A DNA stretch of 64,000 nt from Oscillospiraceae bacterium (GTDB lineage: Bacteria > Bacillota > Clostridia > Oscillospirales > Ruminococcaceae), in assembly GCA_017415165.1 (NCBI GenBank), contig JAFQIY010000016.1, positions 124,001-188,000 of the forward strand. Direction: 5' to 3'. The position numbers and the translations under genes are program-made. This document shows, piece after piece, positions 14,746-22,754 of this stretch (position 1 is the first letter of the stretch; each line of letters starts with the position of its first letter). The notes below the pieces were generated by a model, which made no database searches, was not told the DNA's origin, and was given only the letters and a program-made list of their open reading frames with translations.

Positions 14746-16414
14746 AAAGTCCCATATCCTTTTTTACATAGTCTGTCATAATTTCTTCAAGCCTGTCAGC
14801 GCCGTTGTTATGACACCAATCGGTAATTTCTTTCCACTTTGCATCAAATTCCTCGGCAGGAACAGTAATCGCATTCTGCACCTCGGTTTTAATATATGTG
14901 TCAAGGCTTTCAAGAAGTATGCCCTCCTCGCTGAGAGAGTGAATTTCCATATCACTTATCAATGTTCTTGTGTATGTCGGCAATTCATCTGCCTGCGGGA
15001 ACATTTCAGCAAAGAGAGTTACTCCGTACCCCTCAGCAGCGGCAGCCTGCGGCTCTGTATATGCTGCAACATATTTATTTACAGCAGCAGAATAGTATTT
15101 TCCGTCAGCATTTTTCTCAGTAAGTCCTCTCATTGGGAAAGGCTCAGCATAAAGCGAAGCACCTGTGTCCTCATAATAGGTTTCGGAAGTAGGGTCAAAT
15201 TCGGCATTGATATCCTCGATTGCAAAATTGACAAGCTCCTGTGCCTCATCACTGCACCACCAATCGAGGAAACGGAACGCTCTTTCAGGTTCTTCACAGG
15301 CTGATGTAATTCCGATACCGTCAGCAACGTCGTAATTACCGTAATCTGCAAGGAACTGAACCTGCATATCCTTATCAAGCGTTACCGCAATCGGACAATA
15401 CATTTTATCGTATTTCCAAGCTGCGGAAAGGATTTCTTCGGCAGGTGCATAATCCTCATAATAATCTGCGATAGCAAGGACGTTACCATTGGAAATGCGT
15501 TCAACATATGCATCGTGCTTCAATGAAAACGACTTTTCATCAAGAACGCCGTCGTTATACATCTGATTAAGCCACTTCACGATTTCGTAGGTACGCTCAT
15601 CAGTCCATTTGTATACGACTTCGCCCGTTTCGTTGTCAACAAGAAATTCGCCGTCGTCTGGATAACCCAGCAGATAATTAATTCTTACGCTTACCGTATC
15701 AAGCCACTGCTGCTGAGGTGCACCGCAAAGGAGCAAACCGCCGCTTGTGGGGTAAAGCTCCTTATATTGTTTCAGACAGTCCCCAAGCTGTTCAAGAGTC
15801 TTTATTTCGGGGTAGCCCAATTCTGCAAGGACTGCATACTGAATCTGGAATGTACCCTCAGCGGTAAACTGTGCGGGAGTTGAACCGCCTGTTCCGAAGG
15901 TATAAAGCTTTCCGTCCTCGGAACGGAGTGTATCAAGGTTATCGCCGTACATTTCAGGGAAAAATTCCCCTACAGTTTCAACGTACTCATCAAGTGCAAT
16001 CAGCGTACCATTCTCAACAAGCTCAGCTGTACGCTCACCTGCATAAATCAGGTCAGGGATTTCTCCTGATTCAATCAGTGCGTCAAGTCCCGTTTCGTCC
16101 TCCGGGACAATAATTTCAAGAGTTACACCTGTCCTTGCGGTAATTTCCTGAGCAACAAGTGTATCAAACGCTGCGGCATATTCGGGGTTATCCACGAAAA
16201 GCGACAGCGTTAAAGGCGTTGTATCCATAGGCGGAATAACACGCTCGGTTGTGGTTGCTTCTGTCTCTGAAACAGATTCTGTGGGCACGGTTGTTTCCGA
16301 AGAAGCTTCGGTTGCAGATGTTCCGGTTGTAACGTCATTATTGTCCGTGCAGGCACACATTGAAGCAGTCATTGCGGCGGACAATGCAAGTGAAATATAT
16401 TTTTTTGTATTCAT
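14744..16414 (-). CDS. Extracellular solute-binding lipoprotein (family 1, LplA-like)
   Basis: 556 residues. A signal peptide ends at the lipobox SMCAC (Cys22), then a Thr/Ser/Glu-rich linker to about residue 62 (TTTERVIPPMDTTPLTLSLF). The mature part reads as a two-lobed sugar-type binding protein: ALIESGEIPDLIYAGERTAE, GKLYTFGTGGS, AFRFLDWWCSDEAQELVNF and the closing EEFDAKWKEITDWCHNNGAD are typical of LplA-like oligosaccharide receptors of Firmicutes. It would bind a carbohydrate outside the cell for ABC import, but no permease lies beside it. It is divergent from the SGNH hydrolase gene, and its leader carries the 15-bp element described at 16424-16438. Confidence 0.88.
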   Translation of the reverse strand: MNTKKYISLALSAAMTASMCACTDNNDVTTGTSATEASSETTVPTESVSETEATTTERVIPPMDTTPLTLSLFVDNPEYAAAFDTLVAQEITARTGVTLEIIVPEDETGLDALIESGEIPDLIYAGERTAELVENGTLIALDEYVETVGEFFPEMYGDNLDTLRSEDGKLYTFGTGGSTPAQFTAEGTFQIQYAVLAELGYPEIKTLEQLGDCLKQYKELYPTSGGLLLCGAPQQQWLDTVSVRINYLLGYPDDGEFLVDNETGEVVYKWTDERTYEIVKWLNQMYNDGVLDEKSFSLKHDAYVERISNGNVLAIADYYEDYAPAEEILSAAWKYDKMYCPIAVTLDKDMQVQFLADYGNYDVADGIGITSACEEPERAFRFLDWWCSDEAQELVNFAIEDINAEFDPTSETYYEDTGASLYAEPFPMRGLTEKNADGKYYSAAVNKYVAAYTEPQAAAAEGYGVTLFAEMFPQADELPTYTRTLISDMEIHSLSEEGILLESLDTYIKTEVQNAITVPAEEFDAKWKEITDWCHNNGADRLEEIMTDYVKKDMGL

Positions 16415-16423
16415 AGTTTTCTC

Positions 16424-16438
16424 CTGTATTTTGGTTTA
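16424..16438 (-). repeat. 15-bp leader element, copy upstream of the solute-binding protein
   Basis: TAAACCAAAATACAG on the minus strand, ending directly before the GGAG-type ribosome binding site of the gene at 14744-16414. A perfect copy in the opposite orientation precedes the divergent gene. Confidence 0.8.
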
Positions 16439-16571
16439 CATTATTAACTTTATCACAAATATCACGTTATCCAAATGCAAAAATCAGACATAATTTATTG
16501 CAGAAATTTCACATTTGCAAGTTAATAAAGAAATAATTTTTCTGTAATATTTTGAAATATGTAAAATATGC

Positions 16572-16600
16572 TTGAAAAATGTACTTGTCTGTTGTATAAT
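16572..16600 (+). promoter_or_regulatory. Sigma-A type promoter for the SGNH-hydrolase operon
   Basis: TTGAAA (16572-16577), 17-bp spacer, TATAAT (16595-16600). The leader to the ATG at 16671 is about 64 nt and holds the 15-bp element. Confidence 0.75.
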
Positions 16601-16643
16601 AGTAATGTTAGTTTTAAAATTACTCTGCCTGATGGCTCATATA

Positions 16644-16658
16644 TAAACCAAAATACAG
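16644..16658 (+). repeat. 15-bp leader element, copy upstream of the SGNH hydrolase
   Basis: TAAACCAAAATACAG, directly before the AAAGG ribosome binding site of the gene at 16671. Exact inverted counterpart of 16424-16438, 205 bp away. Confidence 0.8.
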
Positions 16659-16670
16659 AAAGGTCCGATT

Positions 16671-17648
16671 ATGTCTTATAACGACAAGAAATCAACACCT
16701 GCAGACATTGCCGCAACGCTTGTTATTCTTGTTCTTGCGGCGGCTATTGTGGTGTTGCTTTGCATATACATTCTGAAACTGGGTGGCGCTTTTGAAGCAA
16801 AGCCTGAGCCCGTCCAGACTACACATATCATCAGCGAAGCTGCTGTTACGGAAACAACCACTGAAACCGAAATAATAATAACCACGACCTCTGCTGTCAC
16901 GGAAGAAAGCATCCCTGCTGTTACTGTGCCGCTGGGTGAATATGATGAAGCTTTCTTTGAACGCACATTTATCGTGGGTGACTCTCTTTCCACTGGCTTT
17001 GTCAATTATGAATTTCTCCCTGCCGACAAGGTTTTTGCTCAGGCAGGTCTTACACCGTCATCAATTATGTTTACCGAAGTCGGCGGCTCACTTGTATACG
17101 ATAAGGTTACTGAAAATAATCCCGAATACATCTGCATAATGCTCGGCACAAACGGTATTGCTTATCTTGAAGCAGATTTTATGTCAGAAAAGATGAGCTT
17201 GTTTATTGACGAGCTGAGAATGAATTGTCCCGATTCTGAAATCGTTCTTGTTTCAATTCCGCCTGTTACAGCTGAACACGAAATTGATGTGCCCGAAACA
17301 AATATCGACAGAATCAAGCTTTACAACTCCTGCATTGAAAAGCTTGCTGAGGAAAAGGATGTCATCTGGGTTGAAACCTACAGCATACTTTGTGATAACA
17401 CAGGTTATCTTGCTGATGAATATGCGGAAACTGACGGTCTGCACCTTAAAATTCACGCTTACCCCATTATTCTCAGCAGAATTCAGGAAGCTATTATGAA
17501 TTATGAGCTTATACAGGAGCTTGAGGCTGAAAACACATCTGAAACGGATGCTGTTACCGAAAGTGAAACGATGGAATCAACCGAAGAAGCTGTTGTCACA
17601 ACATTACCCGAGGAAACAGAAGCTTCTGAAATTCCTGTAAATTCTTAA
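16671..17648 (+). CDS. Membrane-anchored SGNH/GDSL-type hydrolase
   Basis: 325 residues. One membrane helix (about 11-37) is followed by a Thr-rich extracellular linker and, from about 90, an SGNH domain: block I IVGDSLSTGF (catalytic Ser), block II glycine in VGGSLVYD, block III GTNG (Asn of the oxyanion hole) and block V DGLHL (catalytic Asp and His). The tail is Thr/Glu-rich and disordered. Such enzymes remove or add O-acyl groups on cell-wall polymers or glycans outside the cell. First gene of an operon with a DUF4358 lipoprotein and probably an AI-2E-family transporter. Confidence 0.88.
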   Translation: MSYNDKKSTPADIAATLVILVLAAAIVVLLCIYILKLGGAFEAKPEPVQTTHIISEAAVTETTTETEIIITTTSAVTEESIPAVTVPLGEYDEAFFERTFIVGDSLSTGFVNYEFLPADKVFAQAGLTPSSIMFTEVGGSLVYDKVTENNPEYICIMLGTNGIAYLEADFMSEKMSLFIDELRMNCPDSEIVLVSIPPVTAEHEIDVPETNIDRIKLYNSCIEKLAEEKDVIWVETYSILCDNTGYLADEYAETDGLHLKIHAYPIILSRIQEAIMNYELIQELEAENTSETDAVTESETMESTEEAVVTTLPEETEASEIPVNS

Positions 17649-17665
17649 TCGAAAGGACTTATCCA

Positions 17666-18154
17666 ATGAAAAAATCAATTATTGCAATTGCAATTACTGC
17701 TATGCTTATGCTGACAGGCTGCGAAAGCGGAGAAGCTGTTGAAGCAAATGCAACAGTAAGCACTGCTGCCGAAGCAACTGCAAGCGGCATTACAGCGGCT
17801 GTTATGGCGGAAATCGAAATTCCGTCAGCAATGGAAAAAAACGCAGAAAATATCGGAGCATACTACGACATAGACACAGCAACAGTTGCTGAAATGTCCG
17901 TGTTCATCTGCGGAAGCGGTGCTTATCCCGATGAACTTGCGGTGTTCAAGTTCAATGACGAAGCAGGCGCAAAGGCTGGCGCTGAGGCTGTACAAAGCAG
18001 ACTTGACAGTCAGATTGCTATTTACACCGACTACACACCTGCTGAAATGTATAAGCTTAACGAGGCTGTTCTTATCACAGAGGGCAACTGGGTAGTCTTT
18101 GCAGCTTGTGCAGACAATGCAAGAGCAAAGGAAATTATTGAAAGCATTCTTTAA
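17666..18154 (+). CDS. DUF4358-like lipoprotein
   Basis: 162 residues. Lipobox LTGC gives Cys19. The mature part (IEIPSAMEKNAENIGAYYDI, MSVFICGSGAYPDELAVFKF, then a repeat-free alpha/beta fold ending IIESIL) fits DUF4358, a Firmicutes family of unknown function on the outer membrane face that is often found beside acyl-transfer or SGNH genes. AAAGGA lies 9 bases before the ATG, which starts 17 bases after the hydrolase stop, so the two are co-transcribed. Confidence 0.75.
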   Translation: MKKSIIAIAITAMLMLTGCESGEAVEANATVSTAAEATASGITAAVMAEIEIPSAMEKNAENIGAYYDIDTATVAEMSVFICGSGAYPDELAVFKFNDEAGAKAGAEAVQSRLDSQIAIYTDYTPAEMYKLNEAVLITEGNWVVFAACADNARAKEIIESIL

Positions 18155-18217
18155 TACATATATGCACCCCTTTTCGGCATAAAATACAAGTATAAACTGC
18201 TGAAAAGGACGGGCGCA

Positions 18218-19294
18218 ATGGATAAAAAAACTATAAGAACCATACTTTTCACGGCTTTTATTGCGGCGGCACTTGTTGCCACGGCGATAAAGCCTGAATT
18301 TTTTTCAGGAATACTTTCCAAGGCGGCGAACCTGCTTATGCCGCTTTTTATAGGTGCGGCAATTGCTTTTGTGATGAATATTCCTGCAATGAAATTCCGC
18401 AGGCTCTATCTCCGTGCTTTCAAAAAAGCAAACGAAAAGACAATCAATACTCTTTCCGTTGCAACGTCCTACATTCTCCTTGTTGCAATACTTGCGGGAA
18501 TTATATGGATAATCGTACCTCAGCTTATTTCAAGCGTGAAGCTGTTCTTTGACAATTTTGATGAATATTACAGCAACTTTATCGGTTACTGTGAAAAGCT
18601 TGAAAAGCGTGACACGCTGGGGATTTTTGCAGCACTCAGAAAGGCTCTGGAAAGCTTCAGTGCAGGTCTGCCCGATATGCTTGAAAAAGCGGCAGTGAAA
18701 AGCTCGGACATTGTAGGCGGTGCGGCACGCTTGCTGATTGGCTTTGTTTTTTCCATTTACATTCTTTCCGATAAGAAAAATATCCGCTGCGGAGTTTCAA
18801 TTATTGTGAAGAAATTTTCAAAAGAACGCTACGAAACGGTTTGCAGGCGCTACAGAATGGTTTATGATATTTTCAGCCGTTTTGTTGTGGGACAGATTTC
18901 CGAGGCAATAATTCTGGGGGTTCTGTGTTATATCGGAATGAAAATATTCAGATTTGAATATGCACTGCTGATAAGCACGATAATCGGTGTAACAGCGCTT
19001 ATTCCCGTTGTCGGAGCAATTATCGGGACAGTCCCCTCGGCACTGCTGATTTTTCTGATTAATCCTGTCCGTGCGATATGGTTTGTGGTGTTCATAATCG
19101 TCCTTCAGCAGCTTGAAAATAATCTTATTTATCCTAAGGTTGTGGGAAAAAATCTCGGTATTCCGCCTGTACTTGTACTGCTGGCGATAATGCTCGGCGC
19201 AGGCATCGGCGGCACGGCAGGAATTCTTTTAGGTGTACCGCTTATGTCGCTTGCATATGCACTGCTGCACGAAAAACTTGCTGAGGAAAAATGA
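18218..19294 (+). CDS. AI-2E family transporter (YhhT/PerM-like membrane protein)
   Basis: 358 residues with about eight hydrophobic segments in the family layout: two at the N-terminus, a soluble stretch (KLFFDNFDEYYSNFIGYCEK), then a C-terminal bundle containing TALIPVVGAIIGTVPSALLI and GGTAGILLGVPLMSLAYALL, the conserved signature. The family was named for autoinducer-2 export, but members also act as cation/proton antiporters, so the cargo is open. AAAAGGACGG precedes the ATG. It follows the DUF4358 gene by 63 bases and ends at a strong terminator. Confidence 0.88.
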   Translation: MDKKTIRTILFTAFIAAALVATAIKPEFFSGILSKAANLLMPLFIGAAIAFVMNIPAMKFRRLYLRAFKKANEKTINTLSVATSYILLVAILAGIIWIIVPQLISSVKLFFDNFDEYYSNFIGYCEKLEKRDTLGIFAALRKALESFSAGLPDMLEKAAVKSSDIVGGAARLLIGFVFSIYILSDKKNIRCGVSIIVKKFSKERYETVCRRYRMVYDIFSRFVVGQISEAIILGVLCYIGMKIFRFEYALLISTIIGVTALIPVVGAIIGTVPSALLIFLINPVRAIWFVVFIIVLQQLENNLIYPKVVGKNLGIPPVLVLLAIMLGAGIGGTAGILLGVPLMSLAYALLHEKLAEEK

Positions 19295-19296
19295 AA

Positions 19297-19334
19297 ATGG
19301 GTATCGGAAACAAATCCGATACCCATTAATTTTA
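19297..19334. terminator. Bidirectional terminator between the AI-2E-family and binding-protein genes
   Basis: A 12-bp perfect stem (ATGGGTATCGGA/TCCGATACCCAT, 19297-19308 with 19315-19326), T-rich on the plus side and with AAAA before it for the minus side. Confidence 0.8.
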
Positions 19335-21683
19335 CATATTTTCAGCAATGTAATTTGAAACTCTGTTCTGAATGATGTCTGCAACTTCCTTCGCTGTCTT
19401 CTGTCCCTCAAAGAATGGTGCAGCCTCTTCCTCGATAATCTTGTAGATATCACGGTCATAGCGGCTTACGTTTGTCGTGGACTTGATAAGGTCAAGGACA
19501 CGCTGGTTATCTTCGTCAGTGTTTTCACCAATCTTGATTTCCTGACCGCCAATGTAGTAGGTGTTGTCGTAATACTGCTTTTCGCCGTTTTCGTCAACCC
19601 AGAATGGTCTTTCCTTAGCCTTTTCCATCTGAGCTTCAAGTGCGGAAATCTTGATAGGATACTGCCATTCAAACTGGCTCTGGTATTCGTCGGAAAGAAA
19701 ATACTTGATAAACTCCCACGCGCCGTCAGGATTTGCAGCCTTGGATGTGATTGCAATGGAAGTGCTTGCCTGAATAGCAGCACCGTTGCCCTTTGCACCA
19801 GGATAGCCCTTGAAAGTAATAGGCTCACCGAAATTACCCATTTCCATTTCACGGATTGCACGGAAATTGCTCATATACTGGTCGCTTACAAGTGCCTTAT
19901 TATCTCTGAAACGTGTTTCCTGCTCCATCCAGTAATTGTTGTCCTGATAGAGAGTGTCCCAGTCAATTTCCTTAGGGAAACGGCTTGCAAATTCGAGTAC
20001 CTTGATGAAATCGTCGGAATTGAAGTGGCACTCGCCTGTTGCTGTATCAATATAGCTGTCGTAGCAGTTGGAAATAAGAGTCATAAACACACCGTCACGG
20101 GTCATTTCGTAGCCGAATACCATTGCCTCAGGATGAGCGTCAGCGAGGGCAATGAATTCATCCATTGTCCAGCCCGGCTCCTCGCCTACGATTGAGGATT
20201 TACCAACGAGAGTTGTAATGTTAAAGCTTGGTACAAGCTCATAAAGCTTACCGTCAACGGAATATGCGTCAAAGATATTTGTGAGGTAATCTTCCTTGTT
20301 GATGGTTTCGTCCTTGTCCATATACTGATAAAGGTCTGCAAGGAGTCCCTTTGAGATGTAGCTGTCAACAGGAAGCTCGTTGTTGAGCACGATAATATCA
20401 GGGATGTTACCCGAAATCATATCGTTGTTCATTCTCTTGAGTGCTTCATCGTAGCTCTTTGTTGCGTAATCGTCATAGGATGTAAGCTCAATTTTGTAAA
20501 GTTCGTTTGTCTTGTTGAACTCTACAATCTGACGCTTAACGCCGATATCAAGGTAAAGAGCGTAAATCTTGACAAGCTTCTTGTCAGGAATTTCAGCAGG
20601 GTCAACCTTTGTAAGAATGTTGATTACAAGGTCGTCTGTAGACCAGCTGTAGCCGCCGCCCTGATAGTCATATTCGTATGTAAGGCAGAGAATTCTTCCG
20701 TCAGGTAACACAGTTGTACCGTTGCTGTCCATAGCAGTTGTGTCAATACCAGACTTGAGCCAGTCGATAATTACTTCGCTTTCGCCAGTTTCGATATCGT
20801 AGCCGACAAGTCCTGAGTCTCTTGTGATAAGAAGGTCGTGCTCGTCTGTACCTGCCATAATCTGACCGTTCATTTCGTATGGGTATTCGGTGCCGAGCTG
20901 CTGTGCTGCACAGTCAATTTCATAAAGCTTGCTTTCGGTGATGTACTCGCCGTCAACGTCCTGACCTGTTGTAAACATTGTAAAAAGTCTTCCGTCGCCT
21001 GCTTTATACATACCGCCCATCCAGCTGTTGTCATTAGCAGCTTCATTCTTGATAACATACTTCATACCGCCGTTATCGTCAACACCGAAAATCATACCGT
21101 TGCTGCTGATAAGCATTGTTCCATCGTTTGCAAAATTGATGTTTTCAGGATAGAACCAATCCTGATTGGTTTCCTTCATAGCCTGCTCCTTGAATTTTTC
21201 AAGGTCAAGCTCGGAAAGCAGCTCGCCCTCAGTATTGAACCTCTTTACGAAGTAGCCTTCTTTGGACTCACCTGTTAATTCGTTCCACTCATAAGAGTTT
21301 TCGATTGCAACAAGGTTACCGTCATTGTCCATAGCGAGGTTGTTGATATATCTGCTTGAGTTGGATGTACCATCGTTTGTTGTGAGAACAGCCTCCTTTA
21401 TAAGAGTGCCGTCAAGACCGACAATCTGCAATAATGTTTCGCTGGTGTAGGTCATATTTTCGCCTTCACCCTCGGTGTGAGACTTGTCACCTACGATGTA
21501 GAATTTGTCATTGGCGTAGAGCATACGGTTGATGTAGTCAAGACCACCCGGAAGCTCAACCTTCTGTGATGAGTAAATGTTGTCCTTGGAAGCGTAAACT
21601 TCCTTCTTACCGCAGGATGTAAGGGAAAGTGCCATACCCACTGCCATTACTGCCGCAGTAATTCTTGATGCAATTTTATTCAT
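19332..21683 (-). CDS. Lipoprotein fusion of a propeller-like domain and a family 1 solute-binding domain
   Basis: 783 residues from ATG 21683 (an upstream TTG at 21689 is possible). Lipobox LTSC, Cys24. Residues about 35-375 carry recurring blades of the type NNLAMDNDGNLVAIENS, INFANDGTMLISSNG and MDSNGTTVLPDGRILCLTYE, suggesting a beta-propeller. From about 385 a binding-protein module follows (KIYALYLDIGVKRQIVEFNK, MISGNIPDIIVLNNELPVDS, NPDGAWEFIKYFLSDEYQ). Almost double the usual receptor length. It is last in a five-gene operon, and its start overlaps the preceding gene. Presumed receptor for the two sugar-type permeases; ligand unknown. Confidence 0.85.
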   Translation of the reverse strand: MNKIASRITAAVMAVGMALSLTSCGKKEVYASKDNIYSSQKVELPGGLDYINRMLYANDKFYIVGDKSHTEGEGENMTYTSETLLQIVGLDGTLIKEAVLTTNDGTSNSSRYINNLAMDNDGNLVAIENSYEWNELTGESKEGYFVKRFNTEGELLSELDLEKFKEQAMKETNQDWFYPENINFANDGTMLISSNGMIFGVDDNGGMKYVIKNEAANDNSWMGGMYKAGDGRLFTMFTTGQDVDGEYITESKLYEIDCAAQQLGTEYPYEMNGQIMAGTDEHDLLITRDSGLVGYDIETGESEVIIDWLKSGIDTTAMDSNGTTVLPDGRILCLTYEYDYQGGGYSWSTDDLVINILTKVDPAEIPDKKLVKIYALYLDIGVKRQIVEFNKTNELYKIELTSYDDYATKSYDEALKRMNNDMISGNIPDIIVLNNELPVDSYISKGLLADLYQYMDKDETINKEDYLTNIFDAYSVDGKLYELVPSFNITTLVGKSSIVGEEPGWTMDEFIALADAHPEAMVFGYEMTRDGVFMTLISNCYDSYIDTATGECHFNSDDFIKVLEFASRFPKEIDWDTLYQDNNYWMEQETRFRDNKALVSDQYMSNFRAIREMEMGNFGEPITFKGYPGAKGNGAAIQASTSIAITSKAANPDGAWEFIKYFLSDEYQSQFEWQYPIKISALEAQMEKAKERPFWVDENGEKQYYDNTYYIGGQEIKIGENTDEDNQRVLDLIKSTTNVSRYDRDIYKIIEEEAAPFFEGQKTAKEVADIIQNRVSNYIAENM

Positions 21684-22740
21684 CAGCAATACCTGCCTTT
21701 CTGTTTTTGATTTTTGTAAATAATTTATTGAAAATACGCTTTACCGTATTTACAAACCAAGTGAAAAATGTTTTTCTTTTTCGGTAACCTATAACTATAT
21801 AGGTAGAAGCCGTGCCGATCGGAAGTATCAGTCCGAGAAACTGAAAGACAAGCACAAGTGCAGATTTATCCTCAGTAATTCTTGCGGCATTTTCCCAGTA
21901 AGGATAAACAATTGAATTGTCTCTTACAGAGCGCATACCGAAATTCCTGATGATATCAAACCGATTTTTCAGGCTGTATCTTGCCGAATTTTCAACAGCT
22001 GTGTATCTTTCCTTTTCAACGGGTACAGACTCCGTGACAATTTTTTCCGCAAGTCCCGTTACAGGGTCGGGCAGACACGCCTCATAACAGCTGAAATACG
22101 GGTCATTGCCGAGAATTTCGTACCCCTGATAAGGCATAAACATCATCGGTGACTCGCCTAAAAGCTTTTCCGTTTCGGAATTATCACTCTTTCGGAATAC
22201 ACCTGCTATATAGAAATATTTTGTCCCGATAAGCACAGGCTTTCCTGCAATGTCACTTGCACCATAAAGCTGCCACGCAAGTGTTTCATCAATCAGCACA
22301 CGGTCATACATAAGATTATCATCGGAATAGTAATACCCCGAAAGAAGCTCCAACGGGTGAAAGAGGAAGAAGTCCCCGCCCGTTATTATCGTCTGCACCT
22401 CCGTATTTCCGTAATCCGAAGAAACTGTCATTTTTACATTTCCTGACGAAAAGGCATCTACCCATATTCTTGCGTTTGCCTTTTCCGATACAAGTGAATT
22501 TTCCACAAGCTTTTTTCCTATATCAACTCTTGCTGTGAAAACCCCGTCTGTATTCATTGCAAACATCTCGTCGGTAACTATGCTTACCTGTGCATACCTC
22601 TCACTGCCGTCTGACCATCGTTCAACTGTATGCTGGTCAGGCAGTGAATTCTTTATCATTGATGCTGCAAGCGTCATTAATGCAAAAAACAGAAGCGATA
22701 TTCCGTTTATAACAATAAGAACTATATGTTTCCGTTTCAT
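21676..22740 (-). CDS. MacB-like extracytoplasmic protein with two membrane helices
   Basis: 354 residues from ATG 22740 (GAAAGG about 6 bases upstream). One N-terminal helix (VLIVINGISLLFFALMTLAA), an external domain of about 250 residues resembling the MacB periplasmic core (FTARVDIGKKLVENSLVSEK, VLIDETLAWQLYGASDIAGK, FYIAGVFRKSDNSETEKLLG), then one C-terminal helix (LVLVFQFLGLILPIGTAST) and a basic tail. Normal MacB/FtsX permeases have four helices; the usual last three are replaced by one, so it probably cannot form a complete permease. Its stop overlaps the start of the binding-protein gene. Confidence 0.7.
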   Translation of the reverse strand: MKRKHIVLIVINGISLLFFALMTLAASMIKNSLPDQHTVERWSDGSERYAQVSIVTDEMFAMNTDGVFTARVDIGKKLVENSLVSEKANARIWVDAFSSGNVKMTVSSDYGNTEVQTIITGGDFFLFHPLELLSGYYYSDDNLMYDRVLIDETLAWQLYGASDIAGKPVLIGTKYFYIAGVFRKSDNSETEKLLGESPMMFMPYQGYEILGNDPYFSCYEACLPDPVTGLAEKIVTESVPVEKERYTAVENSARYSLKNRFDIIRNFGMRSVRDNSIVYPYWENAARITEDKSALVLVFQFLGLILPIGTASTYIVIGYRKRKTFFTWFVNTVKRIFNKLFTKIKNRKAGIADE

Positions 22741-22754
22741 AATCACCTTTCACA

